Below the pieces are notes generated by a model, which saw only the letters and a list, made by a program, of their open reading frames with translations, ran no database searches and was not told the origin of the DNA. Source: CANKHA01 sp963731585 (GTDB lineage: Bacteria; Pseudomonadota; Alphaproteobacteria; Rhizobiales; Xanthobacteraceae). Taken from it: a DNA stretch of 64,000 nt. Shown here piece after piece: positions 1-8,153 of this stretch. The stretch is from positions 682,001 to 746,000 of the forward strand of contig CAVSWC010000003.1 of the NCBI GenBank assembly GCA_963731585.1, in the 5' to 3' direction. Position 1 is the stretch's first letter, and each line of letters starts with the position of its first letter. A program made the translations under genes and the position numbers.

Positions 1-2
1 CG

Positions 3-1070
3 GTGGTCGAAGGCCAGCAGCCGGCGCAGATCGCGCGCCGCGCGCTCGAAGCCGGACGGCTCGGCGGCTATGACGTGGTGCTGCTCGATACCGCCGGCCG
101 CACCACGCTCGACGAAGCCATGATGGCGGAAGCCGCCGAGGTGAAGCGCGCCGCCAATCCGCATGAGGTTCTGCTCGTCGCCGACGCGCTCACCGGCCAG
201 GACGCGGTCAATCTCGCGCGTTCCTTCAACGAGCGCGTGGGACTGACCGGCATCGTGCTCACCCGCATCGATGGCGACGGCCGCGGCGGCGCCGCACTCT
301 CCATGCGCTCGGTCACCGGCAAGCCGATCAAGCTGATCGGCACCGGCGAAAAGATGGACGCGTTGGAGGATTTCGATCCCGGGCGCATCGCCGGACGCAT
401 CCTCGGCATGGGCGACATCGTCTCGCTGGTGGAGAAAGCCGCGGCGAATATCGACGCCGAAAAGGCCATGCGTACCGCCGAGCGCATGCGCAAGGGCGCC
501 TTCGATCTCAACGATCTGCGCGATCAGCTCGACCAGATGGCGAAGATGGGCGGCATCGGCGGATTGATGGGAATGATGCCGGGCGTCGCGAAGATCAAGA
601 ACCAGATCGCCAATGCCAATCTCGATGACGGGCTGCTCAAGCGGCAGAAGGCGATGATCGATTCGATGACGCCGAAAGAGCGGCGCAACCCGGACCTGCT
701 GAAGAACAGCCGCAAGAAGCGCATCGTCGCCGGCTCCGGCACCAAGGTGGAAGAGCTCAACAAGCTGCTGAAGATGCATCGCGGCATGGCCGACATGATG
801 AAGGCCATGGGCGGCGCCAAGCGCGGGCCGATGGCGGGCCTGGCCAATATGCTCGGGATGGGCGGCGGCATGCCGAGCCCCGAGCAGATGGCGGAAATGG
901 CGAAGAATATGCCGGGCGGCGCGGCCGGGGGGGCCGGCGGGCTGCCGCCGAGCATGCCGAAACTGCCGCCGAATTTCCCCGGCATGCCGGGCGGCCTTCC
1001 CGGACTTGGCGGTCTTGGCGGCAGGCCCCCGGGCCTTGGTGGATTTCCCGGATTGGGGAAGAAGAAGTGA
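3..1070 (+). CDS. ffh: Signal recognition particle GTPase Ffh (5' end outside window)
   Basis: Ffh (SRP54) binds 4.5S RNA and delivers ribosomes carrying signal sequences to FtsY at the membrane. The window opens inside the GTPase domain: DTAGR (G3) lies near visible residue 29 and TRIDGDGRGG (G4 region) near residue 87. The methionine-rich M domain follows, then a Gly/Pro/Met-rich low-complexity tail ending GLGKKK. The N domain and P-loop lie upstream of the window. It heads the order ffh-rpsP-rimM-trmD-rplS seen across Hyphomicrobiales. The visible part is uninterrupted, and the identification is secure. Confidence 0.97.
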   Translation: MVEGQQPAQIARRALEAGRLGGYDVVLLDTAGRTTLDEAMMAEAAEVKRAANPHEVLLVADALTGQDAVNLARSFNERVGLTGIVLTRIDGDGRGGAALSMRSVTGKPIKLIGTGEKMDALEDFDPGRIAGRILGMGDIVSLVEKAAANIDAEKAMRTAERMRKGAFDLNDLRDQLDQMAKMGGIGGLMGMMPGVAKIKNQIANANLDDGLLKRQKAMIDSMTPKERRNPDLLKNSRKKRIVAGSGTKVEELNKLLKMHRGMADMMKAMGGAKRGPMAGLANMLGMGGGMPSPEQMAEMAKNMPGGAAGGAGGLPPSMPKLPPNFPGMPGGLPGLGGLGGRPPGLGGFPGLGKKK

Positions 1071-1091
1071 GAAATCGACGCCGACCTTTCA

Positions 1092-1187
1092 CCGTCATCC
1101 TGAGGTGGCCGCGCAAGCGGCCCTCGAAGGATGCGGCCCAGGCCGTCGCCCTTCGAGGCTCGCTACGCTCGCACCTCAGGGTGACGG
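1092..1187. repeat. Intergenic palindromic repeat, CCTGAGGTG type
   Basis: Sixteen-base arms at 1092-1107 and 1172-1187 (CCGTCATCCTGAGGTG and CACCTCAGGGTGACGG) pair with one G-U wobble. They enclose a GC-rich middle that contains a second near-inverted pair, CTCGAAGG and CCTTCGAG-like. This is the form of a dispersed rhizobial intergenic repeat. It fills most of the ffh-rpsP gap and would fold in a read-through transcript. Confidence 0.8.
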
Positions 1188-1236
1188 ATCAATTTTGAAT
1201 TGAGCAAACAAAGAGAACTGAGAAAGGAAAAACGTA

Positions 1237-1665
1237 ATGCCACTGAGAATTCGTATGTCGCGCGCGGGCACCAAGAAGCGCCCGTTCTATCATCTCGTCG
1301 TCGCCGACTCGCGCTTTCCGCGCGACGGGCGTTTCATCGAGCGGCTCGGCTTTTTCAATCCGCTGCTGGCGAAGGACAATGCCGAACGGTTGAAGCTCGA
1401 CCTGGAAAAAGTGAAGGCCTGGATGGCGAAGGGCGCGGTGCCGACCGACCGCATCATGCGTTTCCTCGATGCCGCCGGCGTCGCCAAGCGCGAGAAGCGC
1501 AACAATCCGGAAAAGGCGATCCCGCGCAAGGAGCGAAAGGCGAGCGCCGAAGAGGCGGTCAAGACCGCCGAGGCAGCAGCGGCCGCCGCCAAGACCGCAA
1601 AGGCCGCCAAGGCTGAGGAAGCCAAGGCTGAGGCGGCCAAGGCTAAGGAAGCGGCGGCGAGCTAA
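1237..1665 (+). CDS. rpsP: 30S ribosomal protein S16
   Basis: Ribosomal protein S16 of the small subunit, 142 residues. The first 80 residues carry the family core (start MPLRIRMSRAGTKKRPFY, then GRFIERLGFFNP). A long Ala/Lys/Glu-rich tail follows (roughly residues 100-142), as is usual in Hyphomicrobiales, where S16 is longer than in enterobacteria. A purine-rich ribosome binding site (AGAAAGGA) sits 9-10 bases before the ATG. rimM follows after 23 bases, so the two are probably co-transcribed. Confidence 0.96.
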   Translation: MPLRIRMSRAGTKKRPFYHLVVADSRFPRDGRFIERLGFFNPLLAKDNAERLKLDLEKVKAWMAKGAVPTDRIMRFLDAAGVAKREKRNNPEKAIPRKERKASAEEAVKTAEAAAAAAKTAKAAKAEEAKAEAAKAKEAAAS

Positions 1666-1688
1666 GGCTCCAGCCGCGCGAGGGCGCG

Positions 1689-2277
1689 ATGGACAAGCGG
1701 GTTTGCGTGGCGCAGATCGGAGCGCCGCACGGCGTCCGCGGGGAGGTCCGATTGTGGACCTTCACCGCCGACCCGATGGCGGTGACGCGCTACGGAGCGC
1801 TGGAGAGCGAGGACGGCAAGCGCGTCTTTGAAATCGATGCGGTGCGCCGCGCAAAGGGCCACCTCGTGGCCCGCCTGCGCGGTATCGCGGATCGTGACGC
1901 GGCGGAACGGCTGACCAACGTGAAGTTGTTCGTGCCGCGCGATCGGCTGCCGGAAATCGAGAGCGATGAATTCTACCACGCCGACCTCATCGGGTTGCGC
2001 GTCGACGACGAGGACGGCAACGAGATCGGCGCGGTGATCGCCATGCATAATTTCGGCGCGGGCGACATCTTGGAAATCCAGCCGCTCGGCGGCGGCGCGA
2101 TGCTGCTGCCTTTCACCGAAACCGTGGTGCCGCGAGGTGGATCTCAAGGCCGGGCGCGTCGTCGTGGTGTTGCCGGAGGAAACGGCGATGCCGGAAGCAA
2201 AGGACCAGCGGTCGTCCCCGCGCAGGCGGGGACCCATAACTCACCGGCCTTTCAGTGAGGCAATAACGGCCCGCTAA
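1689..2277 (+). CDS. rimM: 16S rRNA processing protein RimM, one extra base near the 3' end
   Basis: RimM assists 30S maturation and binds S19. The N-terminal RimM domain (VCVAQIGAPHGVRGEVRL) and the PRC-barrel segment (FYHADLIGLRV, about residues 98-160) are clear. At 2130-2133 the reading frame slips: CCGC before GAG fits Pro CCG or CCC. Skipping one base restores the family ending VPEVDLKAGRVVVVLPEE. In that frame translation runs on through the left arm of a palindromic repeat to a stop at 2275-2277. Without correction the protein ends at 2258 with an unrelated tail. The repeat may have been inserted at the original 3' end. Confidence 0.9.
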
Positions 2278-2324
2278 CTTCGCTACGGATACAGCGTATG
2301 GATCCCCGCCTACGCGGGGATGAC
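2211..2324. repeat. Palindromic repeat overlapping the rimM 3' end
   Basis: The left arm at 2211-2237 (core TCCCCGCGCAGGCGGGGACC) and the right arm at 2296-2324 (core ATCCCCGCCTACGCGGGGAT) are imperfect inverted copies. Each is itself a hairpin. The left arm lies inside the extended rimM frame and the right arm ends 14 bases before trmD. Confidence 0.75.
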
Positions 2325-2338
2325 AGGGGAGAACGGCC

Positions 2339-3034
2339 ATGTGGCGCGCGAGCGTGCTGACGATTTTTCCGGAGATGTTTCCCGGGCCCTTGGGGCAGAG
2401 CCTCGCCGGCAAGGCGCTGGCGTCGGGCCTCTGGTCGCTCGATGTCATCGACATCCGCGCGCATGCCACCGACAAGCACCGCAGCGTCGACGACACGCCG
2501 GCGGGTGGCGGCCCCGGCATGGTGATGAAGGCCGACGTGCTCGCGCGCGCCGTCGACGCCGCCGAGGCCGCCTTGCGGCCTCGCATCCTGATGAGCCCGC
2601 GCGGCGCACCGTTGACGCAAGCCAAAGTGGAGGCGCTCGCCGCCGGCGCCGGCGTCCTTGTCCTGTGCGGCCGCTTCGAAGGCATCGACCAGCGCCTGAT
2701 CGAGGCGCGGCAGTTCGAGGAGATTTCGGTCGGGGACTATGTGCTTTCCGGCGGAGAGATCGGCGCCATGGCGCTGATCGACGCCTGCGTGCGGCTGCAG
2801 CCCGGGGTCATGGGCAAGGAAGCCTCAGGCGCGGAAGAGAGCTTTTCCGCCGGCTTGCTGGAATATCCGCACTATACCCGTCCTGCGGTCTGGGAGGGCC
2901 GGCCGATCCCCGATGTGCTGCTGTCCGGAGATCATGGCAAAATCGGCGTCTGGCGACGGGCCGAGGCGGAAAAGCTCACCCGCGAGCGCCGGCCTGACCT
3001 CTGGGCGGCCTATTTAGCCCGCAAACGACCTTAG
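2339..3034 (+). CDS. trmD: tRNA (guanine-37-N1)-methyltransferase TrmD
   Basis: SpoU-TrmD (SPOUT) knotted methyltransferase that makes m1G37 next to the anticodon and so prevents +1 frameshifting. It is 231 residues, the normal length. The start MWRASVLTIFPEMFPGPLG, the SAM-knot segments LCGRFEGIDQRLIE (about residue 110) and VGDYVLSGGE (about 130), and the substrate region EYPHYTRP (about 175) are all present. Together with rimM and the two ribosomal proteins it forms the standard rpsP-rimM-trmD-rplS cluster. It is uninterrupted. Confidence 0.97.
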   Translation: MWRASVLTIFPEMFPGPLGQSLAGKALASGLWSLDVIDIRAHATDKHRSVDDTPAGGGPGMVMKADVLARAVDAAEAALRPRILMSPRGAPLTQAKVEALAAGAGVLVLCGRFEGIDQRLIEARQFEEISVGDYVLSGGEIGAMALIDACVRLQPGVMGKEASGAEESFSAGLLEYPHYTRPAVWEGRPIPDVLLSGDHGKIGVWRRAEAEKLTRERRPDLWAAYLARKRP

Positions 3035-3038
3035 CTAG

Positions 3039-3176
3039 CGTCATTCCGGGACGGCCCGAAGGGGGCCGGGCCCGGAATCCATAACCACCGGCTGGGATTA
3101 TGGATTCCGGGTTCGCCGCGGAGCCTGTCATCGGGCGGCGCTTCGCGCCGACCCGTTGGCGGCGCCCCGGAATGAC
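3039..3176. repeat. Palindromic repeat, GTCATTCCGGG type
   Basis: Arms CGTCATTCCGGG (from 3039) and CCCCGGAATGAC (ending 3176) flank internal hairpins: ATCCATAA/TTATGGAT and GGCGCTTCGCGCC. It occupies most of the trmD-rplS gap. The element resembles the commonest Bradyrhizobium-type intergenic palindrome, by memory of such sequences only. Confidence 0.78.
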
Positions 3177-3281
3177 AAGGTATGGGTGACAAATCCGCCG
3201 CTATGGATTAGAAGCAGCCCCGACCCATACAGGATCGTAGCTGATACCGCGCGCCGCTGGCGCTGCTGACGGAGAATTCCC

Positions 3282-3677
3282 ATGGACCTCATCAAAACGC
3301 TCGAAAAAGAGCAAATGGCGAAGCTCTCCGCCGGCAAGGAAATTCCCGATTTCGCGCCGGGCGACACCCTCTCGGTGAATGTGAAGGTCGTCGAAGGCGA
3401 GCGCAGCCGCGTGCAGGCCTATGAGGGCGTCTGCATCGCCCGTTCCGGCGCCGGTCTGAACGAGAGCTTCACGGTGCGAAAAATTTCCTACGGCGAGGGC
3501 GTGGAGCGTCTGTTCCCGCTGTATTCGCCGATGATCGAATCCATCAAGGTCGTGCGCCGCGGTACTGTCCGTCGCGCCAAGCTTTACTATCTGCGCGGTC
3601 TGCGCGGTAAGGCGGCGCGCATCACCGAGCGCCAGGACCAGCGCGAGCAGACCGGGACCAAGGACGCCGCCGAGTAA
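3282..3677 (+). CDS. rplS: 50S ribosomal protein L19
   Basis: L19 lies at the 30S-50S interface. It is 131 residues, with the family segments PDFAPGDTLSVNVKVVEG (residues about 23-40), QAYEGVCIARSG, FTVRKISYGEGVERLFPLYSP and the basic RRGTVRRAKLYYLRGLRGKAARI near the end. The short polar tail is typical for the order. Its stop codon overlaps the start of the next gene by one base (TAATG). A strong intrinsic-terminator hairpin follows 25 bases later, inside that next gene. Confidence 0.97.
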   Translation: MDLIKTLEKEQMAKLSAGKEIPDFAPGDTLSVNVKVVEGERSRVQAYEGVCIARSGAGLNESFTVRKISYGEGVERLFPLYSPMIESIKVVRRGTVRRAKLYYLRGLRGKAARITERQDQREQTGTKDAAE

Positions 3678-4068
3678 TGCAACGCCGCATCTCAGGTTAC
3701 AAAAAGGCCGGCTTGTCCGGCCTTTTGCTATTGTGCCTGATCGCGTCTGCAAACGCGGAGCCGCTCGTGCTGCACGTGCAAGAGGCGAGCATCGGCACCG
3801 ACCAGCGTACCCAAGAGCCAACCGTAAATGTGAGGATCACGGAAGAATCCAAGCAAGCTCTCACCAACGTGACGCGACACAACGTCGGTAAACCGATGGA
3901 ACTACGCATCGATGGGAAAGCCGTGTTCACGCCGGTAATTCGGGAGCCGCTGCTAGGCGTCTCGTTTGTTATTTCTGGCAGCCTTATCGCGATAAGGCCG
4001 CGGACATCGTTCGGCGTCTCATGGCTGGTGCCCCGATGGAAGTCGAAGTGATCGAGCTGGCGCGGTGA
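3677..4068 (+). CDS. Small secreted protein with a SecDF P1-head-like domain
   Basis: Predicted periplasmic protein of about 130 residues. It has a signal peptide (residues 1-27, ending ASANA before EP). The segment LVLHVQEASIGTDQRTQEP, then TVNVRI and PVIREPLLG resemble the P1 head subdomain of SecD, without its membrane part. The frame slips near 3987-3995. Reading two extra bases there (Leu CTT/CTA and Ser TCG/TCC) restores DKAADIVRRLMAGAPMEVEV, the expected head-domain ending, with a stop at 4066-4068. Bases 3702-3726, which encode the signal-peptide core, also form the presumed rplS terminator. The function is unknown, and domain assignment is by motif recall. Confidence 0.7.
3702..3726 (+). 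terminator. Intrinsic-terminator-like hairpin after rplS
   Basis: AAAAGGCCGG (3702-3711) pairs perfectly with CCGGCCTTTT (3717-3726) around a five-base loop. The right arm ends in four T. It stands 25 bases after the rplS stop and so is well placed to end the rpsP-rplS transcript, although it is inside the next reading frame. Confidence 0.65.
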
Positions 4069-4162
4069 CGCGGATGAGCCCTGCGACAGTCCCACTTTCC
4101 CCCGACCGTTCAAGCCATTAAATAAGAACCTACGCTCCCGCTAAACGATCTTGGATTAAACG

Positions 4163-5568
4163 ATGGCAAGCCCCGCACCCTCTACGACAAGATCTGGGAC
4201 GACCATCTGGTCGATCAGCAGCCGGACGGCACGAGCCTGATCTATATCGACCGCCACCTGGTGCATGAGGTCACCTCGCCGCAGGCCTTCGAAGGCCTGC
4301 GCATGACCGGACGCAAGGTGCATGCGCCGGAGAAGACGCTGCTCGTCGTCGATCACAACGTGCCGACCACCGACCGCAGCGTGCCGAACCCGGACCCGGA
4401 AAGCGCCGAGCAGATCGCGACGCTGGCGCAGAATGCCAAGGATTTCGGCGTCGAATATTACAACGAGTTCGACAAGCGCCAGGGCATCGTCCACATCATC
4501 GGGCCCGAGCAGGGCTTCACCTTGCCCGGCACCACGATCGTGTGCGGCGACAGCCATACCGCGACGCATGGCGCCTTCGGCGCGCTCGCCTATGGCATCG
4601 GCACCTCCGAAGTGGAGCACGTGCTGGCGACGCAGACGCTGATCCAGTCGAAATCCAAAAACATGCGCGCCATCGTCGACGGCAAGCTGCCGCCGAACGT
4701 CACCGCCAAGGACATCATCCTTGCCATCATCGGCGAGATCGGCACCGCGGGCGGCACCGGCTATGCGCTGGAATATGCCGGCGAGGCGATCCGTTCGCTC
4801 TCGATGGAAGGCCGCATGACCGTCTGCAACATGTCGGTCGAGGGCGGCGCCAAGGCCGGCATGATCGCGCCGGACGAGAAGACCTATGACTTCCTGAAAG
4901 GCCGCCCGAAAGCGCCGAAGGCCGACGCCTGGGAAACCGCGCGGCGTTATTGGGACACGCTGCGCTCCGACGACGGCGCGCATTTCGACCACGAGATCAG
5001 GCTCGATGCCGGCAAGCTGCCGCCGCTGGTCACCTGGGGCACCAGCCCCGAGCAGGTCGTTTCGATCAGCGGCCGCGTGCCGGTGCCATCTGAAATCGCC
5101 GATGAGCACAAGCGCCGCGCCGCGGAGCGCTCGCTCGACTATATGGGCCTGAAAGGCGGGGAGAAAATCACCGACATCGCGCTCAACCGGGTCTTCATCG
5201 GCTCATGCACCAACGGGCGCATCGAAGACCTGCGCGAGGTCGCGCGCGTGGTGAACGGCAAGACCGTGAACGCCAATGTCAATGCGATGATCGTGCCGGG
5301 CTCCGGCCTGGTGAAGGAACAGGCCGAAGCCGAAGGGCTCGACAAGATTTTCGTCAAGGCCGGCTTCGAATGGCGCGAGCCGGGCTGCTCGATGTGCCTC
5401 GCCATGAACCCCGACAAGCTGGCGCCGGGCGAGCGCTGCGCCTCCACGTCGAACCGCAACTTCGAAGGCCGCCAGGGCTACAAGGGCCGCACGCATCTGG
5501 TCTCGCCCGCGATGGCGGGCGCGGCCGCGATCGCCGGCCATTTCGTCGACGTGCGAGAGTGGCGCTGA
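4163..5568 (+). CDS. leuC: 3-isopropylmalate dehydratase large subunit, disturbed 5' end
   Basis: LeuC with LeuD isomerises 2- and 3-isopropylmalate in leucine synthesis using a [4Fe-4S] cluster. Cluster ligands are visible in GSCTNGRIEDL (near 5204) and GCSMCLAMNPDKL (near 5390); VCGDSHTATHGAFGALAYG is the substrate/cluster loop. The family start (M-x-PRTLYDKIWDDHLV) begins at ATG 4163, but AGCCCCGCACC at 4169-4179 breaks the frame. One missing C, or two extra bases, repairs it. The first in-frame ATG after the break (4261) would cut about 33 conserved residues. leuD is at 7181, separated by three unrelated genes. Confidence 0.95.
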
Positions 5569-5653
5569 GTTGCGCTGAGTTAGTTCACATCAATTTCGGC
5601 CTTCGTCATGACCAGGTCATGACGACGGATATAGACGCTCTGCAGCTGGCATA

Positions 5654-5969
5654 CTACGCCCGTCCGCGCACCCAGGCGCAGCGCATGCGCGGCACGATCA
5701 CCGTGCCGCTCGGGCGCGGATCCTGTTCGTACCAAGCGACGCAATCGCGCACGTGGCCGGGTCCCGGATAGGCCGCGCCGCGGCAACGGATAGGGCGTCG
5801 CGCCGGGTCGGCGCGGGGTGATGACGATGCGCGGCGGCACGCGGCGGGGCGGATCGGCCTGCGCCAGCGCGGAAGCCGCGGCGGATGATGGCGCGACCGG
5901 CTCGGCTGCAACCGGACCGCTTGCGCACAGTCCGAGGACCGCCGCCGTCGCTAACAATATCGCCCGCAT
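5654..5969 (-). CDS. Small secreted hypothetical protein, one extra base
   Basis: The start at 5969 has a good ribosome binding site (GAGGAGACGGG). The protein opens with a signal peptide (MRAILLATAAVLGLCASG, cleavage after VAA). A Pro/Ala-rich stretch and PRIVITPRRPG follow. The frame then slips near 5775. The continuing frame gives YPGPGHVRDCVAWYEQDPRP and ends PRMRCAWVRGRA, with two cysteines that could form a disulphide. The 316-base span fits one inserted base. Similar short secreted proteins are common in Bradyrhizobium relatives; no function is known to me. Confidence 0.6.
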
Positions 5970-6056
5970 TCCCGTCTCCTCAGCCTTCCCACGCTCAACG
6001 CTCTCTATTGCCGGCTTGGCGTCAACGTCCCAACAATAACTACTCCCTTCCCCTAT

Positions 6057-6117
6057 CCGAAGTCGGATATCCGACTTCGGCACTACGAGTGCCGAACTCG
6101 GGTAGACCCGAGTTCGG
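6057..6117. repeat. Two perfect palindromes in tandem
   Basis: Bases 6057-6080 are a perfect 24-base palindrome (CCGAAGTCGGAT and its complement). Bases 6092-6117 form a second, with 12-base arms (CCGAACTCGGGT / ACCCGAGTTCGG) around AG. Between them lies the small hairpin CACTACGAGTG. A GGGGAGGGTTGGGGTGGGGG tract follows at 6118-6139 and is answered by GACCCCCACCC near 6160. The element lies in the gap between a minus-strand and a plus-strand gene, so it may sit between their promoters. Confidence 0.75.
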
Positions 6118-6234
6118 TGGGGAGGGTTGGGGTGGGGGTCCGAAGCACGACGAGCCTGACCCCCACCCGGTTTGCTATGCAAACCTACTTCCGCCCTTTG
6201 GGGCGTCAACGGCATCCTCGCCTAGAACCTGCCT

Positions 6235-6656
6235 ATGGACAAAAGCCTGCCCTCTCGACTGGCGCGCCGCCACCGCGCCGTCGCTTGCCGAAATGGAAGC
6301 CATCGCGGAAGACGCCTATGCAGCGGCTGCCCGCCACCTTTCGCGCCTTGTGCCAAGGGCTGGTGATCCATGTCGACGACTTCCCGAGCGACGACGTATT
6401 GAAAGACATGCGCTGCGAAACCGAGTTCGACCTGCTCGGGCTGTTTCAAGGCGTCGGCCTGCCGTTTCAGTCGATCAGCAATCCGAACCAGATGCCCAAC
6501 ATGGTCTGGCTCTATCGCCGGCCGATCCTGGACTATTGGGCCGAGCACGAGGAGACGCTCGGCTCCATCATCAGCCATGTGCTGGTGCACGAGATCGGCC
6601 ATCATTTCGGCTTGTCGGACGACGACATCGAGGCGATCGAAGCCAACGTGGAGTAG
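6235..6656 (+). CDS. Minimal zinc metallopeptidase (DUF1025-type), two extra bases
   Basis: Small cytosolic zincin-like protein of about 140 residues. The zinc-binding motif HEIGHHFGLSD (HExxH with a downstream Asp) is near 6590-6622, preceded by MPNMVWLYRRPILDYW, which is characteristic of the family. The frame slips after the ATG (GACA, Asp/Glu GAC/GAA) and again near 6323 (GCGGCTG). Bridging both gives a continuous DWRAATAPSLAEMEAIAED, then LPATFRALCQGLVIHVDDFP. The 422-base length fits two insertions. The in vivo substrate is unknown. Confidence 0.75.
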
Positions 6657-6702
6657 CGGGGCGGACGCCCTGACCACGCGCTAAGGAAACAAGGAGGACG
6701 TC

Positions 6703-7143
6703 ATGAAGGTCGAGGGCGCATGCCTGTGCGGAGCCATCCGCATCGAAGCCGAGGCCGATCCGGAAAAGACGGTGGTTTGTCACTGCACCGATTGCCAGAC
6801 CGGTACCGGCTCGGCGTTCCGTGTCTCGGTCCCGGTGCCGGGCGAAAGCTTCAAGCTGACCGGCAAGCCGGCGATCTATATCCGCACCACGGCGGAAAGC
6901 GGCAATCCGCGCGCCCAGGCCTTCTGCCCCACCTGCGGCACGCCGTTCTATGCGACGACGCCCGGCGAGGGGCCGCAGGCGGTCTACATGCTGCGCGTCG
7001 GCATCCTGCGCCAGCGCGACGCCTTCACGCCCAGGCGGCAGATCTGGTGCCGCTCGGCGCGGCCCTGGACAGCGGAGCTTGATGCGGTGCCGAAGGCGGA
7101 GAAAGCAGTAGAGATCCGGAGCTTTCGCAATCGGTCCGTTTGA
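6703..7143 (+). CDS. GFA family zinc protein (glutathione-dependent formaldehyde-activating enzyme-like)
   Basis: A 146-residue single-domain protein of the GFA/CENP-V fold. Zinc ligands are seen in GACLCGAIRIEA, CHCTDCQTGTGSAF and FCPTCGTPFY, the usual spacing. The founding member condenses formaldehyde with glutathione, but most paralogues have no proven activity, so this name is only a family label. A GGAGG ribosome binding site lies 8 bases before the ATG. It is uninterrupted and stands between the metallopeptidase and leuD. Confidence 0.85.
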   Translation: MKVEGACLCGAIRIEAEADPEKTVVCHCTDCQTGTGSAFRVSVPVPGESFKLTGKPAIYIRTTAESGNPRAQAFCPTCGTPFYATTPGEGPQAVYMLRVGILRQRDAFTPRRQIWCRSARPWTAELDAVPKAEKAVEIRSFRNRSV

Positions 7144-7180
7144 GCTAAACCCCGCGAAACCCCGGCAACATGAGACAGCA

Positions 7181-7786
7181 ATGGACAAATTCACCAGCCT
7201 GGAAGGCGTGGCCGCGCCGCTGAAGATGATCAATGTCGACACCGACATGATCATCCCCAAGCAGTATCTGAAGACGATCAAGCGCACCGGCCTCGGCAAG
7301 GGCCTGTTCTCCGAGCTGCGCTACAAGGACGACGGCAGCGAGAATCCGGATTTCGTGCTCAACAAGCCGGCCTATCGCAAGGCCAAGATTCTCGTCGTGG
7401 ACGACAATTTCGGCTGCGGTTCCTCGCGCGAGCACGCGCCCTGGGCGCTGCTCGACTTCGGCATCCGCTGCGTGATCTCCACCTCGTTCGGCGATATTTT
7501 CTACAACAACTGCTTCAAGAACGGCATCCTGCCGATCCGCGTCACGCCCGAGCAGCTGGAAAAGCTGTTCGACGACGCCGAGCGCGGCGCCAATGCCACG
7601 CTCTCCATCGACCTGCCGAAGCAGGAAATCCGCGGGCCGGACGGCGGCGTGATCAAGTTCGAGGTCGAGGAGTTCCGCAAGCATTGCCTGCTCAACGGGC
7701 TCGACGATATCGGGCTCACCTTGCAGAAGAAGCCGGCGATCGAGACCTACAAGTCCAAGCTGAAAGCCGCGCGGCCCTGGATCTAA
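7181..7786 (+). CDS. leuD: 3-isopropylmalate dehydratase small subunit
   Basis: Swivel-domain partner of LeuC, 201 residues, the normal length. Markers are NVDTDMIIPKQYLKTI near the N-terminus, GCGSSREHAPWAL (residues about 83-95; the substrate-binding loop) and FGDIFYNNCFKNGILP. It is uninterrupted, in contrast to leuC and leuB. Only a weak hairpin with a T run (around 7843-7862) follows as a possible terminator. Confidence 0.97.
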   Translation: MDKFTSLEGVAAPLKMINVDTDMIIPKQYLKTIKRTGLGKGLFSELRYKDDGSENPDFVLNKPAYRKAKILVVDDNFGCGSSREHAPWALLDFGIRCVISTSFGDIFYNNCFKNGILPIRVTPEQLEKLFDDAERGANATLSIDLPKQEIRGPDGGVIKFEVEEFRKHCLLNGLDDIGLTLQKKPAIETYKSKLKAARPWI

Positions 7787-7840
7787 TGCATCGCGCCGTG
7801 CACTCGACGAGCGTATCGCAGGGCGATGCCTTGGGGATCA

Positions 7841-8152
7841 TCAGCCTTCGGGTGGCTTTTTTGCCGAAATTATTTGCGGCGGCCCGCCCGGCGGAATCTC
7901 CAACCGCTCCTTGGCATTGAACTTGATAGGCACGCTTCTGTATTTCAGGAGCTGCACGGTTCGCGGATGTTCGGCGGGATCAATGCCGCTCCAGTTATCC
8001 TGACGGCATCTGTTGCAGATGTTGACGTTCCAAGCGGGAACATACTGGCCGTCGTAAACATATCGCCCAAACTGAAACCGTCGCTCGCACATGAAGCATT
8101 CGTAAAAGATTTTCTCTTCGTCCTGCTTCATCAGGCTTCTTTTGGTGGTCAT
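7841..8152 (-). CDS. Hypothetical protein with two Cys-x2-Cys knuckles
   Basis: The start is taken at 8152 (MTTKRSLMKQDEEK), one base after the stop of the upstream small gene, which suggests translational coupling. The protein is about 103 residues. YECFMCERRF and NICNRCRQDN supply two Cys-x2-Cys pairs 28 residues apart, consistent with a treble-clef or zinc-ribbon site. The rest is basic and lacks a signal peptide or membrane segment. I do not recognise the family. It could be a nucleic-acid-binding or adaptor protein, but that is a guess. Confidence 0.6.
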   Translation of the reverse strand: MTTKRSLMKQDEEKIFYECFMCERRFQFGRYVYDGQYVPAWNVNICNRCRQDNWSGIDPAEHPRTVQLLKYRSVPIKFNAKERLEIPPGGPPQIISAKKPPEG

Positions 8153-8153
8153 C

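Noticed and set aside
7843..7862. Rho-independent terminator after leuD
   Set aside because: A T run follows, but the stem is only 4 bp and overlaps the 3' codons of the opposing gene, so I mention it only in the leuD entry.
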